36,786 bases of DNA from Elusimicrobiota bacterium (lineage in GTDB: Bacteria > Elusimicrobiota > Elusimicrobia > UBA1565 > UBA9628). The stretch covers positions 1 through 36,786 of the forward strand of contig DAIDHI010000054.1 of assembly GCA_027452025.1 (NCBI GenBank), in the 5' to 3' direction. The notes beneath the pieces are model-generated. The model was given only the letters and a program-made list of their open reading frames with translations, was not told where the DNA came from and searched no databases. This document shows positions 24,385 to 32,047 of the stretch, one piece after another. How positions within the stretch are numbered: position 1 is the stretch's first letter; the number at the start of each line of letters is the position of its first letter. The position numbers and the translations under genes were made by a program.

Positions 24385-24445
24385 GCGGGACGCAAGGCCC
24401 GGCAAGCCGACAACGACGCGAGCGCGCTCGGATCGAAGGAGGGCG

Positions 24446-24877
24446 CTACACCAAGAGGCGCCGGCACAGCCGGCCCGCCCGGTCCAGAGCCGCGCCGTAA
24501 ATCCAGTGAGAGGCCAGGGCCTTGGCGTGGGCGGCGACGGGATGCTCCGCGGGCTTGCCCGGCAGGCCCAGGACGGGCAGCGCCGTCTCGTCGGCGGCCA
24601 GCCACAGCCCCGTGCCGTAAGACATCGGTCCGACTCCCGGCAGCCGGCCCCCGAGCGCCCCGTAGACCGCGCCGAGGACGGCGCCGAAGACGTAGCGCGC
24701 GGCGGGCTCGCCCGGCTCCTTTTGCCGCCGCGCTTCCTGGACGTCCTGCTCGCCCTCGGCCAGCGTTTGGAGCAGGCCCTCGAACCGGGTCATGACCCAG
24801 GCGCCGGCCAGTCCTCCGACGATGCCGGCGGCGACGTCCTTGATGAGCGAATCGTCGTAGCGCGCGCGAATGGGCAT
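24446..24877 (-). CDS. YagU-like (DUF1440-type) small membrane protein
   Basis: 143 residues. Two or more hydrophobic stretches: KDVAAGIVGGLAGAWVMTRF at about 13-32 and VFGAVLGAVYGALGGRLPG at about 62-80, followed by LPVLGLPG and [14 protein letters not shown]. The pattern resembles the YagU/DUF1440 inner-membrane family; function unknown. Start ATG 24877 is preceded by GGAGG 5 bases upstream and a TACAAT -10 at 24898-24903, so unlike most genes here it has a leader. Separate from the SDR gene, whose stop is 81 bases upstream. Confidence 0.7.
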   Translation of the reverse strand: MPIRARYDDSLIKDVAAGIVGGLAGAWVMTRFEGLLQTLAEGEQDVQEARRQKEPGEPAARYVFGAVLGAVYGALGGRLPGVGPMSYGTGLWLAADETALPVLGLPGKPAEHPVAAHAKALASHWIYGAALDRAGRLCRRLLV

Positions 24878-24882
24878 GGCGA

Positions 24883-24903
24883 CCTCCGTTTCCGCAGATT
24901 GTA
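24883..24903 (-). promoter_or_regulatory. -10 TACAAT and Shine-Dalgarno for the YagU-like gene
   Basis: Minus-strand TACAAT (24898-24903) and GGAGG (24883-24887), the latter 5 bases before the ATG. It decides the start and shows this gene uses a leader. Confidence 0.6.
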
Positions 24904-24957
24904 GCGGCGAGGCGCGCCGCAAGCCATGACGGACTCGTCGCGATGCGATGACGGGCG

Positions 24958-25731
24958 CTACAGCCCGCGGACGAGCCCGCCGTCGACGAGGAAGGCTGCG
25001 CCCGTGACGTAAGACGCGCGCTCGGAGCACAGGAAGGCCACTAAGTCGCCGACCTCGCGCGGCCGCCCGAGGCGGCCCATCGGGATCTCGGCGGCCTTCT
25101 TGCGCGCGAACTCCTCCTCGGGCACGTTGGCGGCGCGGGCCTGCTCGCGAGTGCGGTCGGTGAAGACGCCCCCGGGAAGCACGGAGTTGATCAGGACGTT
25201 GCGCGACGCAAGGGCGCGCGCCGCGGTCTTGGTGAAGCCCAGCACGCCCGGACGCACCGAATTGGACAGCAGCAGGTTGTCGATGGGCTGAGCGACGGAC
25301 GTCGACACGATGTGCACCACGCGTCCCCAGCCGCGCTGCGCCATCTCTGAGGAGACGGCGCCGGTCCAGCGCACGACCTGCATCAGGCAGCGCTCGAAAG
25401 CGTCGCGCCAGTCGGCCTCGGAAAAAGCCGTTCCGTAGCCGCCGGGCTTGGGCCCGCCGCAATTGTTGACCAGGATATCGACGCCGCCGAGCCTGGCGCG
25501 CGCGGCGGCAAGGAAGCGCTCCATGTCGTCGGGCTTTGTGGCGTCGCAAGCCTGCGCGAACACGTCGCCGAGCCCGGAGAGCTCCTTCTCGGCTTTTCGC
25601 AGCTCCGGCTCCCGGCGCGCGCAGAAGGCGAGCCGGACCCCTTCTTCCAGCAGCGCCTCCGCGCAGGCGCGCCCGAGGCCGAGGCTTGCGCCGAGCACGA
25701 CCGCCCTCTTGCCGCGGATGCCCAGGTCCAT
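24958..25731 (-). CDS. Short-chain dehydrogenase/reductase of the LSN-x2-R subtype
   Basis: 257-residue Rossmann oxidoreductase. NAD(P) motif GASLGLG (residues 14-20) and NNCGG (89-93) are present. The usual catalytic Y-x3-K is absent: the aligned segment LLLSNSVRPGVLGFTK puts S156 and R160 in those places, while S143/S145 in VSTSVAQP remain. Such an LSN...R segment occurs in a divergent SDR subgroup annotated as 3-oxoacyl-ACP reductase-like, so the change is probably a subfamily trait rather than decay. Substrate unknown. The start overlaps the stop of the MgtC-like gene by one base (TGATG). Confidence 0.85.
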   Translation of the reverse strand: MDLGIRGKRAVVLGASLGLGRACAEALLEEGVRLAFCARREPELRKAEKELSGLGDVFAQACDATKPDDMERFLAAARARLGGVDILVNNCGGPKPGGYGTAFSEADWRDAFERCLMQVVRWTGAVSSEMAQRGWGRVVHIVSTSVAQPIDNLLLSNSVRPGVLGFTKTAARALASRNVLINSVLPGGVFTDRTREQARAANVPEEEFARKKAAEIPMGRLGRPREVGDLVAFLCSERASYVTGAAFLVDGGLVRGL

Positions 25732-26390
25732 CAGACCTGCCGAAAGTCGCGCAATCCGGAGAACTCGCGCAACCTTCGGACGAACTCCTTGTTGTTGGTC
25801 ACGTTGCCCTTGTAGGTGACCTTCAGCGTCGTCAGCTCGCCGTTGGCTTGGGCGTCGATCTCCTGGGGGTCCAGCTCGCTGGAGGCGAGAAGCCCTCGAA
25901 TACGGGAATGGGCATCGCCGTCCGGATCGGTCAAGACGACCTGCAGGCGGTACATCCGCCCGAGGATCGCGACCACCACCACGGAGCAGGCCACGCCGAC
26001 CCAGGGATTTCCCATCCCCACGATCATGCCGATGGCGGCGACCACCCAGATGGTGGCGGCCGTCGTCAGGCCGACCACGCTGCCGCGGGATTCCAAGATG
26101 GCGCCGCCTCCGATGAAGCCGACGCCCGTCACGACCTGAGCCGCGACCCGCGACGCGTCCGTCGAGGCCTTCGCGTCAAGGGCGGTCGCCAGGAAAATGG
26201 AGACGGCGGTGAACAGGGCCGAGCCCAAGCAGATGAGCATGTTGGTCTTGAGCCCGGTCGGCTTGCTCTTGAGCTCGCGCTCCAGGCCGACGATGGCGCC
26301 GCAAAGCAGCGAGAATCCGATGCGCGGCCCGAAGAAAGACAGCAATTGAAGGGCCGTCCAGTGAGCGGAGACGCTGTCGATGCCGTTCAT
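25731..26390 (-). CDS. MgtC/SapB-family membrane protein
   Basis: 219 residues. Membrane segments in the first ~150 residues with the family signatures GAIVGLERELKSKPTGLKTN (about 24-43), GVGFIGGGAIL and GLTTAATIWVVAAIGM. The C-terminal ~65 residues form a small soluble ACT-like domain (QIDAQANGELTTLKVTYKGN). Members affect Mg2+ or stress physiology, some by regulating the F-type ATPase; whether it transports anything is not settled. Leaderless-type TAGAAT lies 6 bases before the ATG. Its stop is fused to the SDR start (TGATG), forming a two-gene operon. Confidence 0.9.
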   Translation of the reverse strand: MNGIDSVSAHWTALQLLSFFGPRIGFSLLCGAIVGLERELKSKPTGLKTNMLICLGSALFTAVSIFLATALDAKASTDASRVAAQVVTGVGFIGGGAILESRGSVVGLTTAATIWVVAAIGMIVGMGNPWVGVACSVVVVAILGRMYRLQVVLTDPDGDAHSRIRGLLASSELDPQEIDAQANGELTTLKVTYKGNVTNNKEFVRRLREFSGLRDFRQV

Positions 26391-26396
26391 ACGACG

Positions 26397-26402
26397 ATTC
26401 TA
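26397..26402 (-). promoter_or_regulatory. -10 TAGAAT for the MgtC-SDR operon
   Basis: Minus-strand TAGAAT, 6 bases before the ATG at 26390; no Shine-Dalgarno. Predicted leaderless. Confidence 0.6.
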
Positions 26403-26415
26403 CCTCTTCGCCGTC

Positions 26416-27768
26416 CTATCGGCGATGCTTAAGCCTGGCGGAGCGCCGGAGCGCCCAGCTGCCCGCCAGGGCCTGCACGGCGTTGCGCGCGACGAGGACG
26501 AGGTCCTGGGTGCGGATGGGGCCCGCGTCGCCCCAGGCGCAGAGCAGGCCCCAAACGACGAAGCCGAGGCAGGAGACGAAAAAGAGCAGCTCGAACACCG
26601 CCCCGAAACTCTGCGGCTCGCTCTGGCCCTTGTGCTTGACCGGAACGAACATGTAAACGGACAGGACGGTCTTGAGCACCTCCAGCGCGACCATGAGGCG
26701 GCCGCTCCAAAGGTCGGCCGCGACGCGCGAGACGGGAGTCGAGAAAAGCCAGGAGAGCGCGTGCGGCACGACGGCCGCCGCCGCCGCGTAGAGGGCGGCG
26801 CTGGCCGCGGTGACGGCGAGGCCCGCGACGGCGCTGCGCCGCAAGGCGCGATCCGTCATGACCCGCGACCACAGCCGCGCAAGCGGCGAGGAGAGGCTCG
26901 CCGAGGCGGACGCCTCGGGGGCGGCCCTGCCATGCAGCGCCCTGGCCACGTAGTAAGGCGCGACCATCCCCACGGCCGTGAAGACCAGCATGAAGCCCCA
27001 GAAAGTCTGGTGCAGGAGCGGGCCGTTGATCGCTCCCAGCGCCACCGTCCCTATGGCCCCGATGACGGCGTCCTTGAGGGGGTAGCCGCGGCATTGGCCG
27101 CGCCGGGCCGCCTTGTAGATCTCCGGCATGGGAAACGCCAACTGCAGTATGTTGGCCGACCAATAGCTGACGGAGGTCGCCGCCGCCGCCGCCGCGCCCA
27201 GGTGCGGCGCCAGCAAAAGAGCCGGGGCCAGCGCCCCGAAGGCCGCGACCTTGACGGCGGCCGAGGCGCGCCGGCCGCCCGCGTCCCGCCCGTCGAAGAG
27301 CGCGTCCAAGTCCCGGGCCGGGGACGGCGAATGCGGCTGCGTCGCGAACGCGGGCGCATTGAGCGTCCGCTCGGTCAGCGGCGCGGCCTCGGGCTCACGC
27401 CGCGCCGCTTCACGTCGCGCCGCAGCCGCATTCGCCTTCCCCGACACGGCTTTGGGCGCCGCGGGAATTCGAGCGACCGGGGCGTCGTTCGGCCCGACGT
27501 CGGCTTGGGGCCGGGCCGAACGCCGAGCCGCCGCTTCAGGCGGCGGCGTCCCCGGGAGCTCGAATTCCCGCGGCGCCCCGAGTCCTTCGACGGGGACGAG
27601 CGGCGCGAGGCCGGGCAGCGAGGGCAGCGCGGCGGCGCGCGCGGAGATCGGCGGCAGGGACGTTGCAAGGGGCGAGACGGAGCGCTCCAGCGCCCAGGCG
27701 GGCGCGGCCGAGGCGGCCGGCAGGACGGCCGACAAGACGGCGGCCAAGATGGCGCGCCAATGTTTCAC
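26416..27768 (-). CDS. PQ-loop/MtN3-like membrane protein with long Ala/Pro-rich N-terminus
   Basis: 450 residues. Signal-like MKHWRAILAAVLSAVLPAAS (its first codon is GTG), then about 130 low-complexity Ala/Pro/Arg residues ending in a DALFDG box (155-160), then seven or so membrane helices from about residue 170. The segment ANILQLAFPMPEIYKAARRG resembles PQ-loop (SWEET/MtN3) proteins, where a Pro-Gln-type turn precedes K-rich residues; here it reads F-P-M-P, so the match is moderate. A second related half (VLKTVLSVYMFVPVKHKGQS) lies near residues 370-390. Substrate unknown. GTG start chosen because a perfect TATAAT ends 7 bases before it. Confidence 0.65.
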   Translation of the reverse strand: MKHWRAILAAVLSAVLPAASAAPAWALERSVSPLATSLPPISARAAALPSLPGLAPLVPVEGLGAPREFELPGTPPPEAAARRSARPQADVGPNDAPVARIPAAPKAVSGKANAAAARREAARREPEAAPLTERTLNAPAFATQPHSPSPARDLDALFDGRDAGGRRASAAVKVAAFGALAPALLLAPHLGAAAAAATSVSYWSANILQLAFPMPEIYKAARRGQCRGYPLKDAVIGAIGTVALGAINGPLLHQTFWGFMLVFTAVGMVAPYYVARALHGRAAPEASASASLSSPLARLWSRVMTDRALRRSAVAGLAVTAASAALYAAAAAVVPHALSWLFSTPVSRVAADLWSGRLMVALEVLKTVLSVYMFVPVKHKGQSEPQSFGAVFELLFFVSCLGFVVWGLLCAWGDAGPIRTQDLVLVARNAVQALAGSWALRRSARLKHRR

Positions 27769-27775
27769 AGGCCCG

Positions 27776-27781
27776 ATTATA
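27776..27781 (-). promoter_or_regulatory. Consensus -10 TATAAT, leaderless type
   Basis: Minus-strand TATAAT ends 7 bases before the GTG at 27768. The most consensus -10 in the window; no Shine-Dalgarno. Confidence 0.7.
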
Positions 27782-27853
27782 GGCCTGCGCGAGACGGGCG
27801 GCGTAGGCCGTCGGGCCCAGGAGCGCGGTGGCAGAGGTCCCAGGCAAAAACGC

Positions 27854-27859
27854 TATCAT
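27854..27859 (+). promoter_or_regulatory. -10 TATCAT for ackA, inside a palindrome
   Basis: TATCAT ends 7 bases before the ATG at 27867. It sits inside CGCTATcATAGCG (27851-27863), a perfect 6-bp inverted repeat with one central base, which could be an operator. Confidence 0.6.
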
Positions 27860-27866
27860 AGCGCCC

Positions 27867-29129
27867 ATGGCCAACGAAGCGATGAACGTCCTCGTACTCA
27901 ACTGCGGCTCCTCGTCGCTGCGCTTCCAGATCGTGCGCACCGGCCTTTCCGAGATCGAGAAGGACGCCGACCAGCGCCTGGCGCGCGGCTATATCGAGCG
28001 CATCGGCAGCCAGGCCCTCATCAGCCTGAGCGTTGGCGACCAGGCGCGCGGCAAGCGCGCCGAGCCCTTGCGCGACCACCGCGCCGCCCTAGACTACGTC
28101 CTGCGCTGGATCGTCTCCGAAGACGCCGGCATCGCGGGCGTGCGCTCCCTGGCCGACATCCACGCCGTCGGCCACCGCGTCGTCCACGGCGGCGAGAAGT
28201 TCTCCAAGTCCGTCCTCATCGACGATTCCGTCCTATCGCAGATCGAGGACACCATCGAGCTGGCTCCGCTCCACAATCCGGCCAACCTCAAGGGAATCCT
28301 GACCGCGCGCGAGCTGCTGGGCGCCGGCGTTCCCCAGGCGGCCGTTTTCGACACGGCCTTTCACGCGACCATGCCCGACGTCGCCTACCTCTATGCCCTG
28401 CCCTACCAGCTCTACCGGCGCCACCGGCTGCGCCGTTACGGCTTCCACGGCACCTCGCACCGCTACGTCGCCTACCGCTACCGCAAGCTCACGGGCAAGT
28501 CGCGGGAGCGCACCAATATCGTGAGCCTGCACCTCGGCAACGGCTGCTCGGCCTGCGCGATCAAGGGCGGCGATTCCGTGGACACCTCCATGGGCCTGAC
28601 GCCGCTCGAGGGCCTTGTCATGGGCACGCGCTGCGGAGACGTCGACGCCTCCGTCGTCGAGTTCATCCACCACAAGGAAGGGATGAGCCTGGCCGAGATC
28701 GACGTGCTGCTCAACAAGCAGTCTGGGCTGCTCGGCCTCTCGGGCCTGACCCACGACATGCGCGACCTGCTCGACGAGGAGCGCGAGCACCAGGACCGGC
28801 GCGCGCGCCTGGCCGTGGAGATCTTCTGCTCGCGCGCGCGCAAATACGTCGGCGCGTATCTCGCCGAGATGGGCGGAGCCGACGCCGTCACCTTCGCCGG
28901 CGGCATCGGCGAGAACAGCCCCGACGTGCGCGCGCGCATCGCGCGCGGGCTGGAGTGGATGGGGCTCAAGCTCGACGCGCGCAAAAACGCGCAGATGACC
29001 GCCGGCCGCGAGGGAGAGATCTCCGCGCCCAAGTCGCGGCTCAAGGCCTACGTCATCGCCACCGACGAGGAGCTGCTCATCGCCCGCGACACGGTGCGGA
29101 CGGTGCAGCACGCTCCCCGGCGCTGGTAG
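27867..29129 (+). CDS. ackA: Acetate kinase
   Basis: Interconverts acetyl phosphate + ADP with acetate + ATP; 420 residues, near the usual ~400. Signatures: N-terminal [21 protein letters not shown], the [10 protein letters not shown] segment, [21 protein letters not shown], and the C-terminal [13 protein letters not shown]. Several longer starts exist upstream, but ATG 27867 lies 7 bases after a TATCAT -10 and gives a normal N-terminus. No phosphotransacetylase gene is adjacent. Convergent with the cyclophilin lipoprotein gene, 3 bases between stops. Confidence 0.95.
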   Translation: MANEAMNVLVLNCGSSSLRFQIVRTGLSEIEKDADQRLARGYIERIGSQALISLSVGDQARGKRAEPLRDHRAALDYVLRWIVSEDAGIAGVRSLADIHAVGHRVVHGGEKFSKSVLIDDSVLSQIEDTIELAPLHNPANLKGILTARELLGAGVPQAAVFDTAFHATMPDVAYLYALPYQLYRRHRLRRYGFHGTSHRYVAYRYRKLTGKSRERTNIVSLHLGNGCSACAIKGGDSVDTSMGLTPLEGLVMGTRCGDVDASVVEFIHHKEGMSLAEIDVLLNKQSGLLGLSGLTHDMRDLLDEEREHQDRRARLAVEIFCSRARKYVGAYLAEMGGADAVTFAGGIGENSPDVRARIARGLEWMGLKLDARKNAQMTAGREGEISAPKSRLKAYVIATDEELLIARDTVRTVQHAPRRW

Positions 29130-29132
29130 CCG

Positions 29133-29849
29133 CTACTCGACGCGCGCGGTCTTGATGTAGTCCAGGTTCGGGAAGCTTTGCCGCAGGTAGGCGTTGCCCT
29201 CGGACTGGACGAGGCTCTGATCCGGGCCTCGGCCGTTGGGCGCGCCCTCGCCGTAGCCGCCGTAGAGCGAGTCCACGACGTTCATGCCCTCGACGACCTG
29301 GCCGAAGGGGACGAAGCCCATCGAGTCGAGGTTGGTGTTGTCGACGTAATTGATGAAGACTTGGGTCGTGCGGGTGTTCGGCCCCGCGGTGGCGAAGGTC
29401 ACGTAGCCCCTCTTGTTGGACTGGCCGTCCTGCGGGTCGTCGGGAATGTTCGCCTCGCGCCACTTCGCGTTGACGTCGGGATTGCCGTTGATGCCGAACT
29501 GCACCATGAAGTTGCCGATCACGCGGAAGAACGCGTCGCCGTCATAGTAGCCGAGCTTGACCAGGTTGTAGAAGCGATCGGCGCCCTTGGGCGCCCAGGC
29601 GCGGTGGACGTCGATGACGAAATCGCCCTTCGTGGTCGTGAAGCGCACCTTGTATTCGGCCGGCGCGGCGGCCGTGGCGGCCGCGGGATCGAGGAGGGCG
29701 GCCGAAGGCGCGGGCGTCGCCGGGGCTTGGGAGGCCGCGGGCGCGGCGGGAGCGGCCGGCGCGGCGGGCTGGCTCGGCGTACCGCCGCAGGCGGCCAGCA
29801 GGCCGCCGAAAGCGAGGATCGAGAAGGCGCTCAGGACTTTATTTTTCAT
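29133..29849 (-). CDS. Cyclophilin-type peptidyl-prolyl isomerase lipoprotein
   Basis: 238 residues. The N-terminus MKNKVLSAFSILAFGGLLAAC is a lipoprotein signal (lipobox LAAC) with Gly after the Cys, suggesting outer-membrane sorting in a diderm. A Pro/Ala repeat linker (about 25-65) tethers a cyclophilin domain (about 70-235) with FFRVIGNFMVQFG, then TRTTQVFINYVDNTNLD and FVPFGQVVEGM. Cyclophilins speed Pro cis-trans isomerisation; here it would assist folding of envelope proteins. The RxxFFRVI-type catalytic region lacks the classical F-H-R triplet (AFFRVI), as in many bacterial members. A TACACT -10 ends 6 bases before the ATG. Confidence 0.92.
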   Translation of the reverse strand: MKNKVLSAFSILAFGGLLAACGGTPSQPAAPAAPAAPAASQAPATPAPSAALLDPAAATAAAPAEYKVRFTTTKGDFVIDVHRAWAPKGADRFYNLVKLGYYDGDAFFRVIGNFMVQFGINGNPDVNAKWREANIPDDPQDGQSNKRGYVTFATAGPNTRTTQVFINYVDNTNLDSMGFVPFGQVVEGMNVVDSLYGGYGEGAPNGRGPDQSLVQSEGNAYLRQSFPNLDYIKTARVE

Positions 29850-29855
29850 GCGCAG

Positions 29856-29861
29856 AGTGTA
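29856..29861 (-). promoter_or_regulatory. -10 TACACT for the cyclophilin gene
   Basis: Minus-strand TACACT, 6 bases before the ATG at 29849. Predicted leaderless. The following gap to 29975 holds only this and the divergent promoter. Confidence 0.6.
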
Positions 29862-29963
29862 GAAGTTTTGACGCGGCCCGTCCACATTCACTAGGACTCC
29901 GCCCTGGGTCCAATGCCGCCGCGATTTGAGGCGGCGATGACATATCCCGGCCGGCGCGGGAGC

Positions 29964-29969
29964 TACACT
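29964..29969 (+). promoter_or_regulatory. -10 TACACT for the small secreted protein at 29976
   Basis: TACACT ends 6 bases before GTG 29976 and 12 before ATG 29982. It excludes the upstream in-frame start codons. Confidence 0.55.
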
Positions 29970-29975
29970 GCCAAT

Positions 29976-30320
29976 GTGAGGATGCTTTTGGCCGCCGCCG
30001 CGCTCATGAGCGCGCTGGCGGCGAAGGCCGCGGGCCCGTCGCTGGTGGCGCTGCTCATCGAGCCGGAGCTCAACGCCGCGCGCGGCGAGGCGGTGGTCGA
30101 AGTGAGGGTGTTCGGGGCGGCCTTGGCGGACCCCGCCAAGGGCGACCATCTCCACGTGCGGCTCGACAAAGCCCCGCCGGTGGCCACCGGGAACTCGCGG
30201 CTGGCGTTCCACGGCCTGCCCCCGGGGCCGCACGAGATCTCCGTCGCCCTCGTCGACAGGGACGACAAGCCTCTCGGCGCCAAGGACACCGTCTGGCTCG
30301 TCGTTCCCGCCAAGCCCTAA
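29976..30320 (+). CDS. Small secreted beta-rich protein of unknown function
   Basis: 114 residues. A short signal peptide (MRMLLAAAALMSALAAKAAG, first codon GTG) precedes a ~95-residue domain predicted to be beta-rich: VALLIEPELN, GEAVVEVRVFG, KGDHLHVRLDK, then FHGLPPGPHEISVALVDRDD. The H-L-H strand and L-P-P-G-P-H-E-I turn recall DUF4399/DUF6130-like domains, sometimes found near metal or cupredoxin proteins, but this is weak. Start: GTG 29976 is 6 bases after a TACACT -10; ATG 29982 is the alternative. Its TAA overlaps the stop of the opposing gene within CTAA. Confidence 0.7.
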   Translation: MRMLLAAAALMSALAAKAAGPSLVALLIEPELNAARGEAVVEVRVFGAALADPAKGDHLHVRLDKAPPVATGNSRLAFHGLPPGPHEISVALVDRDDKPLGAKDTVWLVVPAKP

Positions 30321-30661
30321 TCGCGCTCGAGAAAGCCTATGACCTTGCCGTCGACGAAGATGACCCGCGCTTTCTCGTCGCAGCGCAGCGGCCCGGTCTC
30401 CTGCGGCGCCCCGGACATCGGCTGGGGCACGTAGCTGTAGTCGTCGGGACAGTCGTCGCCCATCCAGAAGATGCGGTAAGACCGACGGTAGCTCCAGATC
30501 TCCAGGTCCTGCTGCTGTGTGATCTGGACGATCTTCTGGTGAGGCTTTCCCAGCTCCGCGCGGACCTGCTCCGGGGTCTGTCCCAGGCTCACCGGGGAGC
30601 GTCCCCACGCCGCGGCCGAGAGGCCGAGCAGCGCCGCCAAGACCATAGGCGCCTTTTTCAT
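30317..30661 (-). CDS. Small secreted BamE/SmpA-like protein
   Basis: 114 residues. Signal peptide MKKAPMVLAALLGLSAAAWG, then a domain like BamE/OmlA: LGQTPEQVRAELGKPHQKI resembles the G-x-T-x-x-x-V...LG-x-P helix, followed by DLEIWSYRRSYRIFW and ARVIFVDGKVIGFLE strands. Two Cys (DDCPDD and LRCDEK) could form a disulfide. BamE aids outer-membrane protein assembly, but this fold is widely reused, so function is open; no lipobox is seen. Start ATG 30661 fits a TAGGAT -10 seven bases upstream; a longer frame would begin inside that promoter. Convergent with the 29976 gene, sharing stop-codon bases. Confidence 0.7.
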   Translation of the reverse strand: MKKAPMVLAALLGLSAAAWGRSPVSLGQTPEQVRAELGKPHQKIVQITQQQDLEIWSYRRSYRIFWMGDDCPDDYSYVPQPMSGAPQETGPLRCDEKARVIFVDGKVIGFLERD

Positions 30662-30668
30662 GGCTCCC

Positions 30669-30674
30669 ATCCTA
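30669..30674 (-). promoter_or_regulatory. -10 TAGGAT for the BamE-like gene
   Basis: Minus-strand TAGGAT, 7 bases before the ATG at 30661. The GGGAG between them could alternatively be read as a Shine-Dalgarno. Confidence 0.5.
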
Positions 30675-30736
30675 CCCCGCCGCGGCCTCGCCGCGCCACG
30701 GCGAATCTGTAACGATCGCATGAAACAACTCCGTGC

Positions 30737-30765
30737 TTGACCGCGGGGCCTAAGCGCCCTACTCT
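30737..30765 (+). promoter_or_regulatory. Histidine kinase promoter, leaderless type
   Basis: -35 TTGACC (30737-30742), 17-base spacer, -10 TACTCT (30760-30765), then 6 bases to the GTG at 30772. One of the clearest leaderless candidates. Confidence 0.72.
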
Positions 30766-30771
30766 AGGCCT

Positions 30772-31950
30772 GTGGAAAACGACGCCAGCGCCCTGGCCCG
30801 GGACCTGCGCGCCGACGCCCTGGCTCTTCCGGACGCGACCAAGCTTTGGCCGTCGGTGGCCCGCCGCCTCGTCGACTTCTTCGGCTGCGAGCGCGTGACG
30901 ATCTTCGAGCGAGACGAGGCCGGGGCCCTCGTCTCGCGCTACGCCCACGGGGTCCCGGGCGAGATCCGCCTGGCGCCCGGCGAGGGGATCGCGGGGTGGA
31001 CGGCCGGCACCGGACGCGCCTATCTCTCGAACAATCCCTACGACGATCCCCTCTTTTACAAGGACGCCGACCGCGCCACCCGCTTCGTCACGCGCAGCCT
31101 CCTCGCCTTTCCCCTGCACGACGCCGGTCGGGCGGCGGGCGTGCTCGAGCTCGTCAACAAGCCCGGCGGGTTTTCGCAGCGCGACCTCGGCCAGCTCCAG
31201 GAGATCGGCTCCGAGGTGGCCGTGCTCTTCGGCAAATCGAAGGCCGAGGAAGGCCGGCGGCGGCTCTTCGAGCAGCTGGCGCAAGCCGAGAAGATGGCCG
31301 CCCTCGGGCGCCTCTCGGGCGCCGTGGCCCATGAGATCAATAATCCGCTCATGGCCGTGCTCGGCCTGCTGGAGATCGCGCTGCGCGCGCCGGGCCTTCC
31401 CGAGGAGGCCCTCAAGAACCTCCTCAAAGTGGACGCCGAGGTGCGGCGCATACGGCTGGTCGCCTCCGATCTTCTCGGGTTCGCGCGCTCCAGCGCCCCG
31501 GCCCGCAAGCCCGTCGATCTGGCGCGCTGCCTGGAGGAGACGTTGTCGCTGATGGCCGTCGAGCTGCGGCACCGCAACGTGAAGCTTTCGCGGCGCTATC
31601 AGCCGGGCGTCGCTCCCGTGCTGGCCGACGCCAACCAGATGAAGCAGGTGTTCCTCAATCTTCTGCTCAACGCCATGCAGGCGCTGGAGGGCCGGGAAGG
31701 CACGATCGCCGTCTCGGTGCGCGCCGACCCTGGAGCGGTCGTCGCCCGCGTCGAGGACGACGGGCCTGGGGTGCCCGAGGACCTCGCCGCCCGCATCTTC
31801 GAGCCCTTCTTCACGACGAAGGGCGACAAGGGAACGGGTCTGGGCCTGTCCGTGAGCCTCGGGCTCATCCAGGCCAACGGCGGAGCGCTCACCCTCGCCC
31901 GCCGTTCGCCCGGAGCCGCTTTCGAGCTGTCTTTTCCGCCGGCGGCGTAA
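30772..31950 (+). CDS. GAF-domain sensor histidine kinase
   Basis: 392 residues, no signal peptide or membrane segment, so a cytoplasmic sensor. GAF domain about 15-155 (FGCERVTIFERDEAG, GEGIAGWTAGTGRAYL, LLAFPLHDAGRAAGVLELVN). Coiled helix then the dimerisation/phosphoacceptor box with H187 (VAHEINNPLMAVLGL). ATPase domain about 265-390 with N-box QVFLNLLLNAMQAL, G1 DDGPGVPEDL, F-box FEPFFTTK and G2 GTGLGLSVSLGLIQANGG. No response regulator is adjacent, so the partner is elsewhere. Ligand of the GAF domain unknown. GTG start is fixed by a TTGACC-17-TACTCT promoter 6 bases upstream. Confidence 0.93.
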   Translation: MENDASALARDLRADALALPDATKLWPSVARRLVDFFGCERVTIFERDEAGALVSRYAHGVPGEIRLAPGEGIAGWTAGTGRAYLSNNPYDDPLFYKDADRATRFVTRSLLAFPLHDAGRAAGVLELVNKPGGFSQRDLGQLQEIGSEVAVLFGKSKAEEGRRRLFEQLAQAEKMAALGRLSGAVAHEINNPLMAVLGLLEIALRAPGLPEEALKNLLKVDAEVRRIRLVASDLLGFARSSAPARKPVDLARCLEETLSLMAVELRHRNVKLSRRYQPGVAPVLADANQMKQVFLNLLLNAMQALEGREGTIAVSVRADPGAVVARVEDDGPGVPEDLAARIFEPFFTTKGDKGTGLGLSVSLGLIQANGGALTLARRSPGAAFELSFPPAA

Positions 31951-32008
31951 AACCGCCGTCGCAAAACCGGCACCAAATCCTGGCAGGCCCCCCTGGCGGC
32001 GGTATTCG

Positions 32009-32040
32009 TAGAATTTGACCTCGCCGCACTATATTGGAGG
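32009..32040 (+). promoter_or_regulatory. -10 TAGAAT and Shine-Dalgarno for the Cys-rich gene
   Basis: TAGAAT (32009-32014) is the likelier -10; GGAGG (32036-32040) lies 7 bases before the ATG at 32048. A second hexamer TATATT (32030-32035) would put the transcript start after the Shine-Dalgarno, so it is less likely. Confidence 0.5.
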
Positions 32041-32047
32041 AATCGAC

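Noticed and set aside
24419-24430. CGAGCGCGCTCG perfect palindrome between degP and the YagU-like gene
   Set aside because: Short and made only of G, C and A/T pairs common in this composition; no T-run, so not called as a terminator.
24440-24970. TGTAGCGCCC repeated at the ends of the YagU-like and SDR genes (minus strand)
   Set aside because: Only ten bases and at two gene ends; too short to separate from chance.
32015-32035. TTGACC and TATATT read as -35 and -10 for the Cys-rich gene
   Set aside because: The spacer would be only 9 bases, far too short for a sigma-70-type promoter.
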